Part shown: positions 8,820 through 17,897 of the stretch, in pieces
How positions within the stretch are numbered: the first letter of the stretch is position 1
Layout: every line of letters starts with the position of its first letter
Source of the DNA: Sphaerisporangium sp.
Lineage (GTDB): Bacteria > Actinomycetota > Actinomycetes > Streptosporangiales > Streptosporangiaceae
DNA length: 64,000 bases
Assembly: GCA_025964675.1 (NCBI GenBank)
Contig: JAOPYI010000146.1
Coordinates: forward strand, 1 to 64,000
Reading direction: 5' to 3'
The notes under the pieces: generated by a model
What the model saw: the letters and a program-made list of their open reading frames with translations, nothing else
What the model was told of the DNA's origin: nothing
The model's database searches: none
Program-made: the position numbers and the translations under genes

Positions 8820-9617
8820 CTAGACCTCGTCGCTGAAGTGGTCGGGCACGAAATGGGTCGACGTGAGTCCGCCGTCGACCGCGAGAACGTGCCCGCTCAC
8901 GTAGCCGGCCTCGTCCGACGCAAGATAGGCCACGGCGGCGGCGACATCCTCAGGCTCGCCGAACCGCTCAACGGGCTTGATTTCGAGATTGCCGCGTACG
9001 TACCACTTTGGACGGGTCGCCAGCAATTTCTCGGCCAGCGGCGTACGGATCGCGCCGGGGGCCACGGCGTTGGCCGTGATCCCGTAAGGACCATAGTCCG
9101 CGGCCAAGGACCTGGTCAGGGCCATGAGACCGGCCTTGCTGACCGCGTAGTCCGAGCTGCCACGAAAGCCGGTGAGGCCGGTCATCGACGCCATATTGAC
9201 GATCCGGCCGTAGCCGGCCGCCATCATCGTCGGCAGGACGACCTTGGTCACCCGGAAAACCCCGTTGAGGTTGACCTCGAGCACCTGGCGCCAGCGCAGT
9301 TCATCCATCTCATGCACCGGACGGGAACCGGCGATACCGGCGTTGTTGACCAGGATGTCGATCGACCCGAACGATCGCAGCGCCCGCTCGTGCATCGCCT
9401 CGGGCGCGGACTCTTCGGTCACGTCCAGCGCGAGCGTGGCGCACTTACCGAGCCCCGCCAGCTCAGTCGCCGTCTGGTGCAACTGCTCACCGTTCCTGTC
9501 GACCAGAAGAACGCTCACCCCCTCTTTAAGCAGACGTTCTGCTATGGCCCTTCCCAGGCCCTGCGCGGCGCCGGTGACGATTGCCCCTCGTCCCGGCCTG
9601 AATCGTGAGTTGATCAT
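8820..9617 (-). CDS. SDR-family NAD(P)-dependent oxidoreductase
   Basis: A 265-residue classical short-chain dehydrogenase. It shows the cofactor motif TGAAQGLG (about 16-23), the structural NNAG, and the catalytic Ser plus YAVSK pair in the middle, ending with a conserved GGLTS tail. It should oxidise or reduce a hydroxyl/keto group on the pathway substrate. It lies between the cyclase (65-bp gap) and another SDR (70-bp gap) on the same strand, inside the catabolic operon. The ATG is preceded by GAGG about nine bases upstream. The substrate cannot be read from the sequence. Confidence 0.85.
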   Translation of the reverse strand: MINSRFRPGRGAIVTGAAQGLGRAIAERLLKEGVSVLLVDRNGEQLHQTATELAGLGKCATLALDVTEESAPEAMHERALRSFGSIDILVNNAGIAGSRPVHEMDELRWRQVLEVNLNGVFRVTKVVLPTMMAAGYGRIVNMASMTGLTGFRGSSDYAVSKAGLMALTRSLAADYGPYGITANAVAPGAIRTPLAEKLLATRPKWYVRGNLEIKPVERFGEPEDVAAAVAYLASDEAGYVSGHVLAVDGGLTSTHFVPDHFSDEV

Positions 9618-9687
9618 CCTGGAGTGCCTCTCGGTCGGATGTACGGGTGGCCCAACCGCCGATGCGGGACGGCGACCTGAACCGGTA

Positions 9688-10503
9688 CTACAGTTCCTCC
9701 ACGGGATAGGGGAATCTCACCCTTAGGCCGCCGTCCACGACCAGGGTCTGCCCGGTGATGAAACCCGCCAGGTCCGACGACAGGAACAATGCCGCCGCGG
9801 CGATGTCGCGCGGCTCCGCGAGGCGGCCGAGCGGCGTGGGCGCCGACCACTCCGCCCTTCGCTCCTCGCCGATGGCGCCGCCGATGCGGGGAGTCCACAC
9901 CACGCCGGGGGCGACGGCGTTGAAGCGCACCTGTCGCTCGCCGAACTCGACGGCGGCGGATTTGACCAGAGAGATCAGTCCGGCCTTCGCCACGCCGTAA
10001 GCCGCATGCCGCTGCGCGGCGTCGAGGCCGCTGACGGACGCGATGTAGACGATGCTGCCGCCGCCGGCGGCGGCCAGCGCCGCACCGCCCATCTGCGCGA
10101 GCAGAAAAGCATGCTTCAGGTTGACGTGCTGGGCCCAGTCCCAGTCGTCATCGTTCATGTCCGAAAGGTAGGCGAAGCGGGCAAGCCCGATGATGTCGAC
10201 GATGCCCGAAAGACTTCCGAACGACTGCTGCGCGGTATCGAGCGCCTGCTGTACCCCCTGCCGCTCACACATGTCGGCGACGAGGGGCACTCCTCCCACC
10301 TCCTTCGCGACCGCCTCGGCCAGCTCGGGCACCACGTCCACGCAGAGCACCCTCGCTCCCAACGCGGCCAGCGCGTGCGACGTCTGGCGCCCGATCCCCT
10401 GTCCCGCGCCGGCCACGATGAACCCGCGACCCGCGAGGGAGCCGAGCTGAGCGTAGTCGGGCACCGGACTGTGGTCTTCTGTCCTCACCATGTTGCTGTG
10501 CAC
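9688..10503 (-). CDS. SDR-family NAD(P)-dependent oxidoreductase
   Basis: A 271-residue short-chain dehydrogenase with a GAGQGIG nucleotide-binding loop, a slightly altered segment where NNAG is normally found (reading IVDIIGLAR), and the catalytic YGVAK. The altered NNAG places it in a divergent SDR branch. GTG 10503 is the first start (GAAG nearby) and ATG 10491 is an alternative four residues in. It is co-directional with its neighbours in the catabolic operon. It probably acts on an alcohol released after ring oxidation or hydrolysis; this is inferred from context only. Confidence 0.82.
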   Translation of the reverse strand: MHSNMVRTEDHSPVPDYAQLGSLAGRGFIVAGAGQGIGRQTSHALAALGARVLCVDVVPELAEAVAKEVGGVPLVADMCERQGVQQALDTAQQSFGSLSGIVDIIGLARFAYLSDMNDDDWDWAQHVNLKHAFLLAQMGGAALAAAGGGSIVYIASVSGLDAAQRHAAYGVAKAGLISLVKSAAVEFGERQVRFNAVAPGVVWTPRIGGAIGEERRAEWSAPTPLGRLAEPRDIAAAALFLSSDLAGFITGQTLVVDGGLRVRFPYPVEEL

Positions 10504-10558
10504 CTTGTCTTCAAGTCGGGTGGTGAACGAAAAGGCGTACCGAGGCGGCCGGCAGCGG

Positions 10559-11344
10559 TCAGCTCCAGGTCCAGGTGGGCTCGCGTTTTTCCAGGTAGGC
10601 GTTCATGGCCTCCTGGGAATCCTGGAATCCGCGCAATCGGTTCGTGTAGTCCCACTCGGTTCTGTACTGCGTTTCGACCTCATCGGTCTCGATGCGCACA
10701 ATCGATTCCTTGGCGAGTCGAATGGCGAGCGGGCTCTTGCCGGCGATCTCGGCGGCGATGGCCTTGGCCCGGGGAAGCGCCTCGCCCGGCTCTACCAGTT
10801 CCTCCACCGCGCCGAGCCGATACAGTTCCTGCGCCGGTTGCAGCCGTCCCGTGAACATCATCATTCGGGTCTTGTACGGACCGAGCATCCGCAGTGCCTT
10901 GCTCGCACCACCCAGAAGACCGACATTGATCTCCGTCAGCCCGAACGTCGCCGTACGGGAGGCGATGATGAGGTCGCAGACCCCCACAAGGCCGAATCCG
11001 GCCCCGATGGCCGGCCTTTCGACGGCCGCGATCACCGGCACGGCGCAGTGCCGGATGGCGCGTTGCGCGGCACGCCACTCCCAGCCGGGGTTCAGGGTGG
11101 TCCGAAGGGAGCCGTCGTCGGTCGCCGCGGTGCCGGACGAGGTCTCCTTGAGGTCGATGCCACCACAGAAGGCGCGATCACCCTCCGCTGCGAGCACCAC
11201 GGCGCCGACCTGCCTGTCCTCGGACAAGGTTTCGAAAGCCTCGCGGAGCTCCAACTGCATCTGACGGCTCACCGCGTTGACCGGCGGCCTGTTGAGGCTG
11301 ACCGTCGCTATCCCGTCGGAACGATCAATGATCAACGTCTTCAT
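10559..11344 (-). CDS. Enoyl-CoA hydratase/isomerase (crotonase)
   Basis: A 261-residue crotonase-fold protein. The oxyanion-hole segments are AFCGGIDLKE and GAGFGLVGVCD, and the acidic residue in FGLTEINVGL matches the second catalytic Glu position. It should hydrate an enoyl-CoA or do a related ring or isomerisation step in beta-oxidation of the island's substrate. It is separated from the upstream monooxygenase by 125 bp holding a hairpin, and followed by the SDR genes. The ribosome site is weak (AAAGGG about fifteen bases upstream). Confidence 0.82.
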   Translation of the reverse strand: MKTLIIDRSDGIATVSLNRPPVNAVSRQMQLELREAFETLSEDRQVGAVVLAAEGDRAFCGGIDLKETSSGTAATDDGSLRTTLNPGWEWRAAQRAIRHCAVPVIAAVERPAIGAGFGLVGVCDLIIASRTATFGLTEINVGLLGGASKALRMLGPYKTRMMMFTGRLQPAQELYRLGAVEELVEPGEALPRAKAIAAEIAGKSPLAIRLAKESIVRIETDEVETQYRTEWDYTNRLRGFQDSQEAMNAYLEKREPTWTWS

Positions 11345-11438
11345 CTCAGGGGTCGCCCTTTCATCAAGCGGCTCCTTTCGGGGCCGGAATGGATCTGTGG
11401 GCTGGATTGCGGCACCCGCCCCATGACCGCAATGCGGT

Positions 11439-11456
11439 CCCGCCGTGACCGGCGGG
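11439..11456 (-). terminator. Hairpin downstream of the Baeyer-Villiger monooxygenase gene
   Basis: A perfect stem with arms CCCGCCG / CGGCGGG and a 4-base loop (TGAC) begins 14 bases after the monooxygenase stop. A second, looser inverted repeat (ATTGCGG / CCGCAAT, 14-base loop) lies immediately beyond at 11406-11433. It may end or attenuate transcription before the crotonase gene. Confidence 0.45.
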
Positions 11457-11469
11457 CCGCGTCGCGTGG

Positions 11470-13377
11470 CTATCGCAGGATGAAGTCCCCGAGGTCAGGA
11501 GACTCGACCATCAGGAAGTACTGGTCGTTGTCCCACGGCAGGTTCACGTTCTGGCGGCCGAACTTGTTGACGTAGTAGTTCCTGCCGGCCGGCCCCTCCT
11601 TCTCCCAGATGCGGTCCTTCGTGACCTCATCCAGGCGGGCGTTGTAGTCCGTGAAGACTTCCTGCTTCACCTCGATCGTCTGCTTGCCCCCCTGGAGCAT
11701 CGCGACGACGGCCTGCGCCGAGTAGCGGGCCCAGATCTCGACCCAGGACAGGAAGGCGCCCGCTCGCGGCTGTGCGTTCGGCCCGTAGAACATGAACAGG
11801 TTCGGGAAGCCCGGCACCGTCAGGCCCAGGTAGGCGCGAGGTCCGTCCTTCTCCCAGAGGTCCTCCATGTGTACGCCGCCGCGCCCCACGTAGTCGGTGG
11901 GCCACAGGTACTTGGTGACCTCGAATCCGGAGGCGAACACGATGGCGTCGACCTCGTGCTCGCACCCGTCGACCGTCTGGATGCCCTGGCCGGTGATCCG
12001 GTCGATACCGGCGGTCACCAGTTCCACATTGTCGCGGAGCAGCGCTTCGTACCACCCGTTGTCGACGACGAGCCGGCGGGCCAGCGGCGCGTAGTCGGGC
12101 ACGCACTTGGCGAACAGCTCAGGGTCGTGTCCCACCTTGCTGCGGATGTATTCGGTGAGGCTGCGTCGCAGGCCATCGTTGCGCTCGCTGATTCCGCCGT
12201 GGCTCTTCTGCCACTCCCGGTCGTACACCTGCGCGCCCTGCAGTCCCGAGCTCGTGACCTGCGCGGAGTAGCAGAACCAGTTCCAGTAGAAGGGCACGTT
12301 CTCGAACAGCCATCGCACCTCGGGCGTGATGAGCTCGCGGTATCCTTCCATTGGCGAGATCCACTGAGGAGTTCGCTGGAAAGCGAACACCCGTTCGGCG
12401 GTCTCCGCCAGCTTGGGCACGAGCTGCACGCCCGTCGAGCCGTTCCCGATCACTGCGATCCGCTGGCCGGTGGCGTCGTAGGAGTCGTCCCAAGCCGTCG
12501 TGTGGAACAGGCGCCCTCCGAAGTCGCCGATTCCTGTGATGTCGGGGAACTTGGGCGTGCTGAACATGCCCGCCGCGCTGATCACGACGTTGGCCTCAAG
12601 CGCTTGTGATCCGCCGTCCGCTCCCGTGGCCTCCACCTTCCACGTGCGATCGTCCTCATCGAACAGCGCCTTGGTGACCTCTACGTTGAACTGGATCTTG
12701 TCGTAGACGCCGTACTTCTTGGCGATGTACTCCAGGTAACGCTTCACCTCCACCTGGGAGGCGAAGTACTCCGGCCACGGATAGTTCTTCTCGAACTTGA
12801 ACTGGTAGAGGTAGCTGCTGGTGTCGACACGAGCGTCCGGGTACCGGTTGAGGTTCCAGGTACCGCCTAGGTCGCCCTGTCGCTCGACGATCGCGTAAGG
12901 GATGCCGAGGCGCTCGAACTGGATGCCCGCGCAGATGCCGCTCGCTCCGGCTCCAACGATCAGGACCTTGAAGTCCGATGCCGCATCCGGCCTTTCGCCC
13001 GTCCATCTCGCTTCGCGCGGGAAGTCATCGAGCGCCAGTTCCTCCCGGCCGAAGCGGTAGGCCCGCTCGGTGAGCTCATCACCCGTGAGCAGGCCCATCA
13101 TCGTACGTAGCTCGTCGTCGCTCGGCCGGGGCGACGACGCCACGGGCTGACGGTTGAGAAGAAACCTCAGCGCCTTGTCCCGTACCTCCTGATGGTGCTC
13201 TTCGGCCAGGATGTAGCCGACGAAGGCCCCCCCTCGCATCGGGACCTGGTCGACCTTCATCTTCGCCAACGCGGGATCGCCGGTGGCCTGCAGCAGAGCC
13301 ATCCGAAGGACGTTCAGATTGGCGCGGTCAAGGGATGCACGGATAGTCGCCTCGTCCAGCCTGTCGGTCAATTGCAC
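11470..13377 (-). CDS. Baeyer-Villiger monooxygenase with HAPMO-like N-terminal extension
   Basis: A 635-residue flavin monooxygenase. About 130 residues of extra N-terminal domain precede the FAD-binding GAGASG (about 142-147). The Baeyer-Villiger fingerprint FGGRLFHTTAWD follows at about 286-297, and the NADP-binding GNGSTG at about 311-316. The length and extension match 4-hydroxyacetophenone and polycyclic-ketone monooxygenases. It should insert oxygen next to a ketone to give an ester or lactone, using FAD, NADPH and O2. The start is GTG 13377, because GGAGG lies five bases upstream; the longer reading from 13476 lacks such a site. It is the first gene of its operon, 138 bp downstream of one of the three shared pseudo-palindromes. 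The substrate is unknown. Confidence 0.88.
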   Translation of the reverse strand: MQLTDRLDEATIRASLDRANLNVLRMALLQATGDPALAKMKVDQVPMRGGAFVGYILAEEHHQEVRDKALRFLLNRQPVASSPRPSDDELRTMMGLLTGDELTERAYRFGREELALDDFPREARWTGERPDAASDFKVLIVGAGASGICAGIQFERLGIPYAIVERQGDLGGTWNLNRYPDARVDTSSYLYQFKFEKNYPWPEYFASQVEVKRYLEYIAKKYGVYDKIQFNVEVTKALFDEDDRTWKVEATGADGGSQALEANVVISAAGMFSTPKFPDITGIGDFGGRLFHTTAWDDSYDATGQRIAVIGNGSTGVQLVPKLAETAERVFAFQRTPQWISPMEGYRELITPEVRWLFENVPFYWNWFCYSAQVTSSGLQGAQVYDREWQKSHGGISERNDGLRRSLTEYIRSKVGHDPELFAKCVPDYAPLARRLVVDNGWYEALLRDNVELVTAGIDRITGQGIQTVDGCEHEVDAIVFASGFEVTKYLWPTDYVGRGGVHMEDLWEKDGPRAYLGLTVPGFPNLFMFYGPNAQPRAGAFLSWVEIWARYSAQAVVAMLQGGKQTIEVKQEVFTDYNARLDEVTKDRIWEKEGPAGRNYYVNKFGRQNVNLPWDNDQYFLMVESPDLGDFILR

Positions 13378-13514
13378 CTGTTCCTCCGTAAATCGGAATC
13401 GAGCAGTCGTGGGTAGAGCACGGCCGGTTCCCGAGCAGCACATCCGCCTGTCGGGCTCCGCGATCTGCGCCGTCACCCCATCGATGACTCACCACGCATC
13501 GGCGACTATCCTGT

Positions 13515-13532
13515 TAATCATTGCTATGATTA
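13515..13532 (-). promoter_or_regulatory. Putative operator copy 2 (upstream of BVMO operon)
   Basis: A perfect inverted repeat, TAATCAT-TGCT-ATGATTA on the plus strand, with 7-bp arms and a 4-base spacer. On the minus strand it continues into ACA, giving TTAACA, a -35-like hexamer. The same arrangement (ATAGYNATNMTTRACA) occurs at 19352-19369 and 26675-26692 ahead of two other minus-strand operons. No convincing -10 element is visible. Confidence 0.6.
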
Positions 13533-13615
13533 CGTGGCGATATGGTCGCTGTCTACCCATCTCAGGTGGTATGTCAGGATCCGGGCCCGTCGGACGTGGA
13601 CGTCGCGGACTACGA

Positions 13616-13637
13616 CGGCGGCGTGTCACGGCCGCCG
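13616..13637 (-). terminator. Hairpin at the end of the liv/SDR operon
   Basis: Arms CGGCGGC / GCCGCCG (7 bp) with an 8-base loop start 10 bases past the stop of the minus-strand SDR gene. It separates the transporter operon from the promoter region of the monooxygenase operon. Confidence 0.5.
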
Positions 13638-13646
13638 GGAAAGCGG

Positions 13647-14417
13647 TCAACCCATGTAGCTGCCGCCATTGGCATCGATCGTCGCGCCGGTCACGAAGCC
13701 TGCTTCGTCCGACGCCAGGAAACCCACGACGCTCGCCACGTCCTTCGGGGTCCCGAGCCGTCCGATCGGGATGTCCGCGAGCATCGTCTGGTTGACATGG
13801 TCGGCGACGCTCAGAGCCATCGGGGTCAGAATTCGCCCCGGCGTCACGGCGTTCACGGTGACGCCGTACGGGCCGTATTCGTAGGCCAGCGTGCGGGTCA
13901 GGCCGAGAAGCCCGGCCTTGGAGGCGCCGTAGTGGACACCCGCGACCCTCGCGCCCGTCCTGGCCGCCTGCGAGGCGATGTTGACGATCCGGCCCCATCC
14001 CATGTCACGCATGTCCGGGAACACGAGCTTCGAGCCGACAAAGGCACCGGTGAGGTTGACGGCCAGAACCTGATGCCACTCCTCCAGCGGCATCTCGCTC
14101 GCAGGGATCTTCTTGCCGTCCCGTTTGGGGGAGATTCCTGCGTTGTTGACGAGGACGCCGATCGGCCCGAAAGCCGACCGGGCCAGCTCCAGCACCCGCC
14201 TCCAGTCGGCCTCCTGGGACACATCGGCCTTGACGCATCGGACGCTGCTCCCGGCCGGCCGTTCCTCTGCTTCGCATGCCTTCAGCGCCTGATCGTCGAC
14301 GTCCACCACGATGACGTTCAGGCCACGGGAGCCGAGCTCACGCACGATCGCCGCTCCGATGCCGCGGGCACCACCCGTCACCACCGCACAGCGCGGTGCC
14401 GTGTTCGTCCCGACCAT
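13647..14417 (-). CDS. SDR-family NAD(P)-dependent oxidoreductase
   Basis: A 256-residue classical SDR with TGGARGIG near the N-terminus, NNAG in VLVNNAGIS, YGASK as the catalytic Tyr/Lys pair, and a C-terminal NGGSYMG. The frame is open upstream, but ATG 14417 is chosen because GGAGGA lies seven bases before it and the extra codons are not SDR-like. It follows livF by 46 bp and ends at a hairpin, so it is probably the last gene of the transporter operon. It is likely an alcohol dehydrogenase of the same catabolic pathway. Confidence 0.85.
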   Translation of the reverse strand: MVGTNTAPRCAVVTGGARGIGAAIVRELGSRGLNVIVVDVDDQALKACEAEERPAGSSVRCVKADVSQEADWRRVLELARSAFGPIGVLVNNAGISPKRDGKKIPASEMPLEEWHQVLAVNLTGAFVGSKLVFPDMRDMGWGRIVNIASQAARTGARVAGVHYGASKAGLLGLTRTLAYEYGPYGVTVNAVTPGRILTPMALSVADHVNQTMLADIPIGRLGTPKDVASVVGFLASDEAGFVTGATIDANGGSYMG

Positions 14418-14463
14418 GATCTTTCCTCCTCGATCTTCTGACCGGTAAAAGACGGTCAAGGAA

Positions 14464-15180
14464 TTAAAGACGGTCTCCGAGCATGAGTTCCGCGACAGCG
14501 GCGGCATCGGTGAAGCCGTCAGCCTTGCCCTGCCCCACGACCTGCCCCTGACGGAGCACGACGACCGTGTCGGCCACTCTCAGTGGCTGCTCGATGAGCT
14601 GTTCCACGAGAACGATCCCCATGCCCTCGCTCGCGCGCTGCTGGAAGAAGCGCAGGATCTCGGGGATCAAGGACTGCGCCAGCCCCAGCGACGGCTCGTC
14701 GCAGAGCAGGAAACTGGGCTGGGCCGCCCATGCCTGGACCAGAGCCAGCATCTGCTGCTGGCCGCCGGAGAGGCTGCGCGCGAGCAGGCGCCGCTTCTCG
14801 CCCAGAATCGGGAACATCTCGAACGCCCGCTCCAGGATGTCCGCGTCGGGCAGCCGATCGGCGCGCCGACGAGCGATCTGCCCGAGCCTCACGTTGTCCT
14901 GCACCGACAGTCCCGGAAAGACGCGATGCCCTTCCAGCACATGCCGCAGGCCACGCTGGGCCAGCTGCTCCACACTCCGGCCGGTGACAACGTTCCCCTG
15001 GAGCTCGAGCTGCCCCTGCTGTAGCGGGATCAGCCCGGACAGAGCTCTCATCAGAGTGCTCTTGCCCGCTCCGTTCGGCCCGAGTACGAGAACGATCTCT
15101 CCCGGGGCCACGCTCAGGCTGACGTCACGCAACACCGTCATCCGCCCATAGCCGGCGTGGAGGTTCTTAGCCAGGAACAT
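14464..15180 (-). CDS. livF: Branched-chain-type ABC transporter ATP-binding protein (LivF-like)
   Basis: A 238-residue ABC ATPase: Walker A GPNGAGKST near residue 34, signature LSGGQQQM, Walker B LLCDEPSLGL, and the LivF-type ending. It pairs with the LivG-like domain of the fused neighbour to power import through LivH/LivM. Its ATG overlaps the end of the fused livM-livG gene by 14 bp. In this context the transported compound is more likely the island's own organic acid or aromatic/alicyclic substrate than leucine; the family often carries such cargo. Confidence 0.88.
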   Translation of the reverse strand: MFLAKNLHAGYGRMTVLRDVSLSVAPGEIVLVLGPNGAGKSTLMRALSGLIPLQQGQLELQGNVVTGRSVEQLAQRGLRHVLEGHRVFPGLSVQDNVRLGQIARRRADRLPDADILERAFEMFPILGEKRRLLARSLSGGQQQMLALVQAWAAQPSFLLCDEPSLGLAQSLIPEILRFFQQRASEGMGIVLVEQLIEQPLRVADTVVVLRQGQVVGQGKADGFTDAAAVAELMLGDRL

Positions 15181-16981
15181 CGGTGACTCCCGCGAACAGT
15201 TGCCTGATCTCCGGCATATGACGGATATCGGCCGGTCGGCCGGTGACGAGGACCTTGCCGGCGTCGACGACGGAGATGAAGTCGGCCGCGTTCCACACCA
15301 GTTCCAAGTCGTGCTCGACCATCACGACGGAGGCTCCGGTCGCCGCCACCACGGCTCGAAGCAGCGAGCTCAGCTCCTGCCGTTCGGCGGGCGACAGGCC
15401 CGCAGCCGGCTCATCGAGCGCCAGCAGCGTGGGGGCGCGATGCAAGGCCCGCGCGATCTCCAGGGAGCGGCGCTGGCCGTGCGGCAAAGTATGAGCCGCG
15501 ATGCCGTCCCACTGCGCGCGCACGCCCTGAAGGGCTTTCTCGATCCAGTCCGTCGACGACCGTTTGCGCGAGGGGCCGCAGTCCACGTTCTCCCAGACCG
15601 TCATGTCGCCGAAGACCCGAGGGGTCTGGAAGGTCCTCGCCAGGCCGCGGGCGGCCCGGCCGCCGGCGTTGACCGGGGTGATGTCCTCGCCGTCGAACCA
15701 GACCGTGCCCTGATCGACGGTGACCAGGCCCGACAGCGCGTTGAGCAATGTCGTCTTACCGGAGCCGTTGGGCCCGACAATGGCGTGGATCTCGCCCCGC
15801 CCGATCTCGATCGAGATGCCGTCGAGCGCCTGCACCCGCCCGAAGCGAGCGGTGAGGTTCTCGGCTTTCAGCAGGGCCGCACCGGTCTCGCGGGCTCCGG
15901 CCTGAGCCCGAGCCCCGGCCGGGGGGGCGTTCATCAGCAGCGCCGCCAGGGCGATGCCCCCGCCGGGTTCGGCCTTCTTCCGCAGCGACGAGGCAACGCG
16001 CCGTAGCCCGCCGACGACGCCGTCGGGCATCAGGAAGATCACGATATATGCGATCATGCCGTAGATCAGGAGCCGGTAGTCGAGCAGGCTTACCAACCCC
16101 ACCTCCGGAACGATGTACAGCACAACGACACCCGCGATCGGCCCCGCGATCGTTCCGGCCCCGCCGATGACGACCACGAAATAGAGCAGGATCGACAGAG
16201 CCAGGGTGAAAGATCCCGGAGCCACGTACTGGATGAGCAGGACGTAGAGAACGCCGGCCAGCGAGGCGCAGACAGAGGCCAGCGCGAAAGCCAGCAGTCG
16301 CAGTCGCCCCGGCCTCAGGCCCAGCGTGGCGGCTGCCTCCGGGCTCGCGCCGGCGACCCGGAGCTGGCGGCCGAATCGCGATGACCGCACGACACCGGTC
16401 AACACGAGCGAGCCGATCGAACAGGCGAGGATCACGATGGTCAGCCAATCGAGCCGCCAGAACGCGATGTCATTGATCCCCGAAGGGAGAACGTTCACCC
16501 CCGTCGTCGCCCGTGTCTGGTCCTCGAAGAGGAAGAACACCTCGGGCAGGGCCAGCGCTCCTGCCATGGTGACGAGCGCGAGGTAGTACCCCTGAACCCT
16601 GAGAGAGGGCAGGGACATGAGCAGCCCCGCCATCATGCCCGCCGCGAACCCGAGCAGCGCGCCGTTGAAGGGCGAGAAGCCCCAGACACCGATGGCCAGC
16701 GCCATCGTGTAGGCCGAGACACCGAGGACGGCGCCCTGCCCGAAGGACATCTGCTCGGCCTGCGAACGAAGGATGTTGAGTCCGGAGGCGGCGATCAGAT
16801 AGACGTTGGCGAGCAGCATGGCCTGCAGCCAGTAGGTGCTGCCGGAGACGAGCGGAACGGCGACCGCCAGGGTCACGATCGCGATGCTGAGCCACAACTC
16901 GCGCTTGAGTTCCGGCCGCACGAGACGGCGTGTCCGTGGGACTCGCGTCGGCACCCTTTCGGTGGTCGCTCTACTGGCCAT
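15167..16981 (-). CDS. livM-livG: Fused LivM permease / LivG ATP-binding protein
   Basis: A 604-residue fusion. The first about 350 residues are a polytopic LivM-like permease, with many hydrophobic segments after a basic cytoplasmic N-terminus. The rest is an ABC ATPase with Walker A GPNGSGKTT, a LivG-type signature LPHGQRRSLEIARAL (the usual LSGGQ changed, as in LivG proteins) and Walker B LLALDEPAAGLSP. The two halves are joined by an alanine/glycine-rich linker. Its ATG starts one base after the stop of livH. The fusion fixes a 1:1 ratio of permease and ATPase. Such fusions are known in actinobacteria and proteobacteria. Confidence 0.88.
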   Translation of the reverse strand: MASRATTERVPTRVPRTRRLVRPELKRELWLSIAIVTLAVAVPLVSGSTYWLQAMLLANVYLIAASGLNILRSQAEQMSFGQGAVLGVSAYTMALAIGVWGFSPFNGALLGFAAGMMAGLLMSLPSLRVQGYYLALVTMAGALALPEVFFLFEDQTRATTGVNVLPSGINDIAFWRLDWLTIVILACSIGSLVLTGVVRSSRFGRQLRVAGASPEAAATLGLRPGRLRLLAFALASVCASLAGVLYVLLIQYVAPGSFTLALSILLYFVVVIGGAGTIAGPIAGVVVLYIVPEVGLVSLLDYRLLIYGMIAYIVIFLMPDGVVGGLRRVASSLRKKAEPGGGIALAALLMNAPPAGARAQAGARETGAALLKAENLTARFGRVQALDGISIEIGRGEIHAIVGPNGSGKTTLLNALSGLVTVDQGTVWFDGEDITPVNAGGRAARGLARTFQTPRVFGDMTVWENVDCGPSRKRSSTDWIEKALQGVRAQWDGIAAHTLPHGQRRSLEIARALHRAPTLLALDEPAAGLSPAERQELSSLLRAVVAATGASVVMVEHDLELVWNAADFISVVDAGKVLVTGRPADIRHMPEIRQLFAGVTDVPG

Positions 16982-16982
16982 C

Positions 16983-17867
16983 TCAGACCCGCCTTGCGTG
17001 GAGCCGGCCGAAGATGCCCTCGGGCCGGAGCATGAGGACGACGACGATCACAGCGAGCGCCAGGGGGATCTCGACACTGCCGCCGACCTGGAAGGAGACG
17101 AACATCAGCAGTACGCCGAACACCGGGCCGGCGACCAGGGCGCCGGTATTGTTGCCGAGGCCGCCCACGACCGCGACGATGAATCCGAAGATCACGTAAT
17201 GCAGGGCGCTGCTCTCCGCGATCCCGATCACGTGACCGCCGAGATAGCCGGTCAAGCCCAGGATGGCGCCGGCGATCGCGAAACTGAGAATCTGCAGGGG
17301 CAGCGTGGAGATTCCGGCGGTCTTGGCGGCGTCCAGGTCCTGGGACAGGGCGTTCAACGCCAGCCCGACCAGATAACGACGCTGGAACCAGCGCAGGGCC
17401 ACGTGTACCACCACCGCCAGCACACTGATGGCGAGGTACACGTACGGCATCTGGGTGCCGGCGAGCGGGAAGAATCCGAACGGGTTCTTCAGCGCCAGGG
17501 TGCGGGGCCCGATCACGAAGACCATCACCGCACCGATCACGATCGAGGCGGCGATCGTGGTGATGATCCAGGAGTGCTGGTCCGAGCCGGAGCGCATCGG
17601 CAGCAGGGTCAGCCACCCCTGCAGTGCCGATACCAGCGTCACGACCAGTGTGACGGCCAGCAGTACGGCGATCCACGGGAGGCTCCCCGCGCCACTCGAG
17701 TCGGGGTACCAGAGATAGGTCAGCACCCCGGCGACCACGAGGAGTTGCCCCTGGGCGAAGTTCAGGACACCGGTCGCGTTGTAGATGACGTTCAGGCTCA
17801 TGGCGACGAGCGCATAAACGGCACCGGATCCGATACCCCGGATGAGGATGATCACGGCTTCATCCAT
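16983..17867 (-). CDS. livH: Branched-chain-type ABC transporter permease (LivH-like)
   Basis: A 294-residue integral membrane permease. It begins MDEAVIILIRGIGSGAVYALVAMSLNV, the usual LivH opening, with NATGVLNFAQGQL in the first loop and GLGNNTGALVAGPVFG near the end, and about eight hydrophobic segments. It forms the membrane channel with the LivM half of the fused protein. GGAAGG lies six bases before the ATG. It sits between the binding-protein gene (30-bp gap) and the fusion gene (one-base gap) in one operon. Confidence 0.88.
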   Translation of the reverse strand: MDEAVIILIRGIGSGAVYALVAMSLNVIYNATGVLNFAQGQLLVVAGVLTYLWYPDSSGAGSLPWIAVLLAVTLVVTLVSALQGWLTLLPMRSGSDQHSWIITTIAASIVIGAVMVFVIGPRTLALKNPFGFFPLAGTQMPYVYLAISVLAVVVHVALRWFQRRYLVGLALNALSQDLDAAKTAGISTLPLQILSFAIAGAILGLTGYLGGHVIGIAESSALHYVIFGFIVAVVGGLGNNTGALVAGPVFGVLLMFVSFQVGGSVEIPLALAVIVVVLMLRPEGIFGRLHARRV

Positions 17868-17897
17868 GACGAACCTTCCGACTCAGCCCCTGGCCGA

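Noticed and set aside
13378-13476. Longer start for the Baeyer-Villiger monooxygenase
   Set aside because: GGAGG five bases before GTG 13377 and loss of family-like sequence upstream favour the shorter form.
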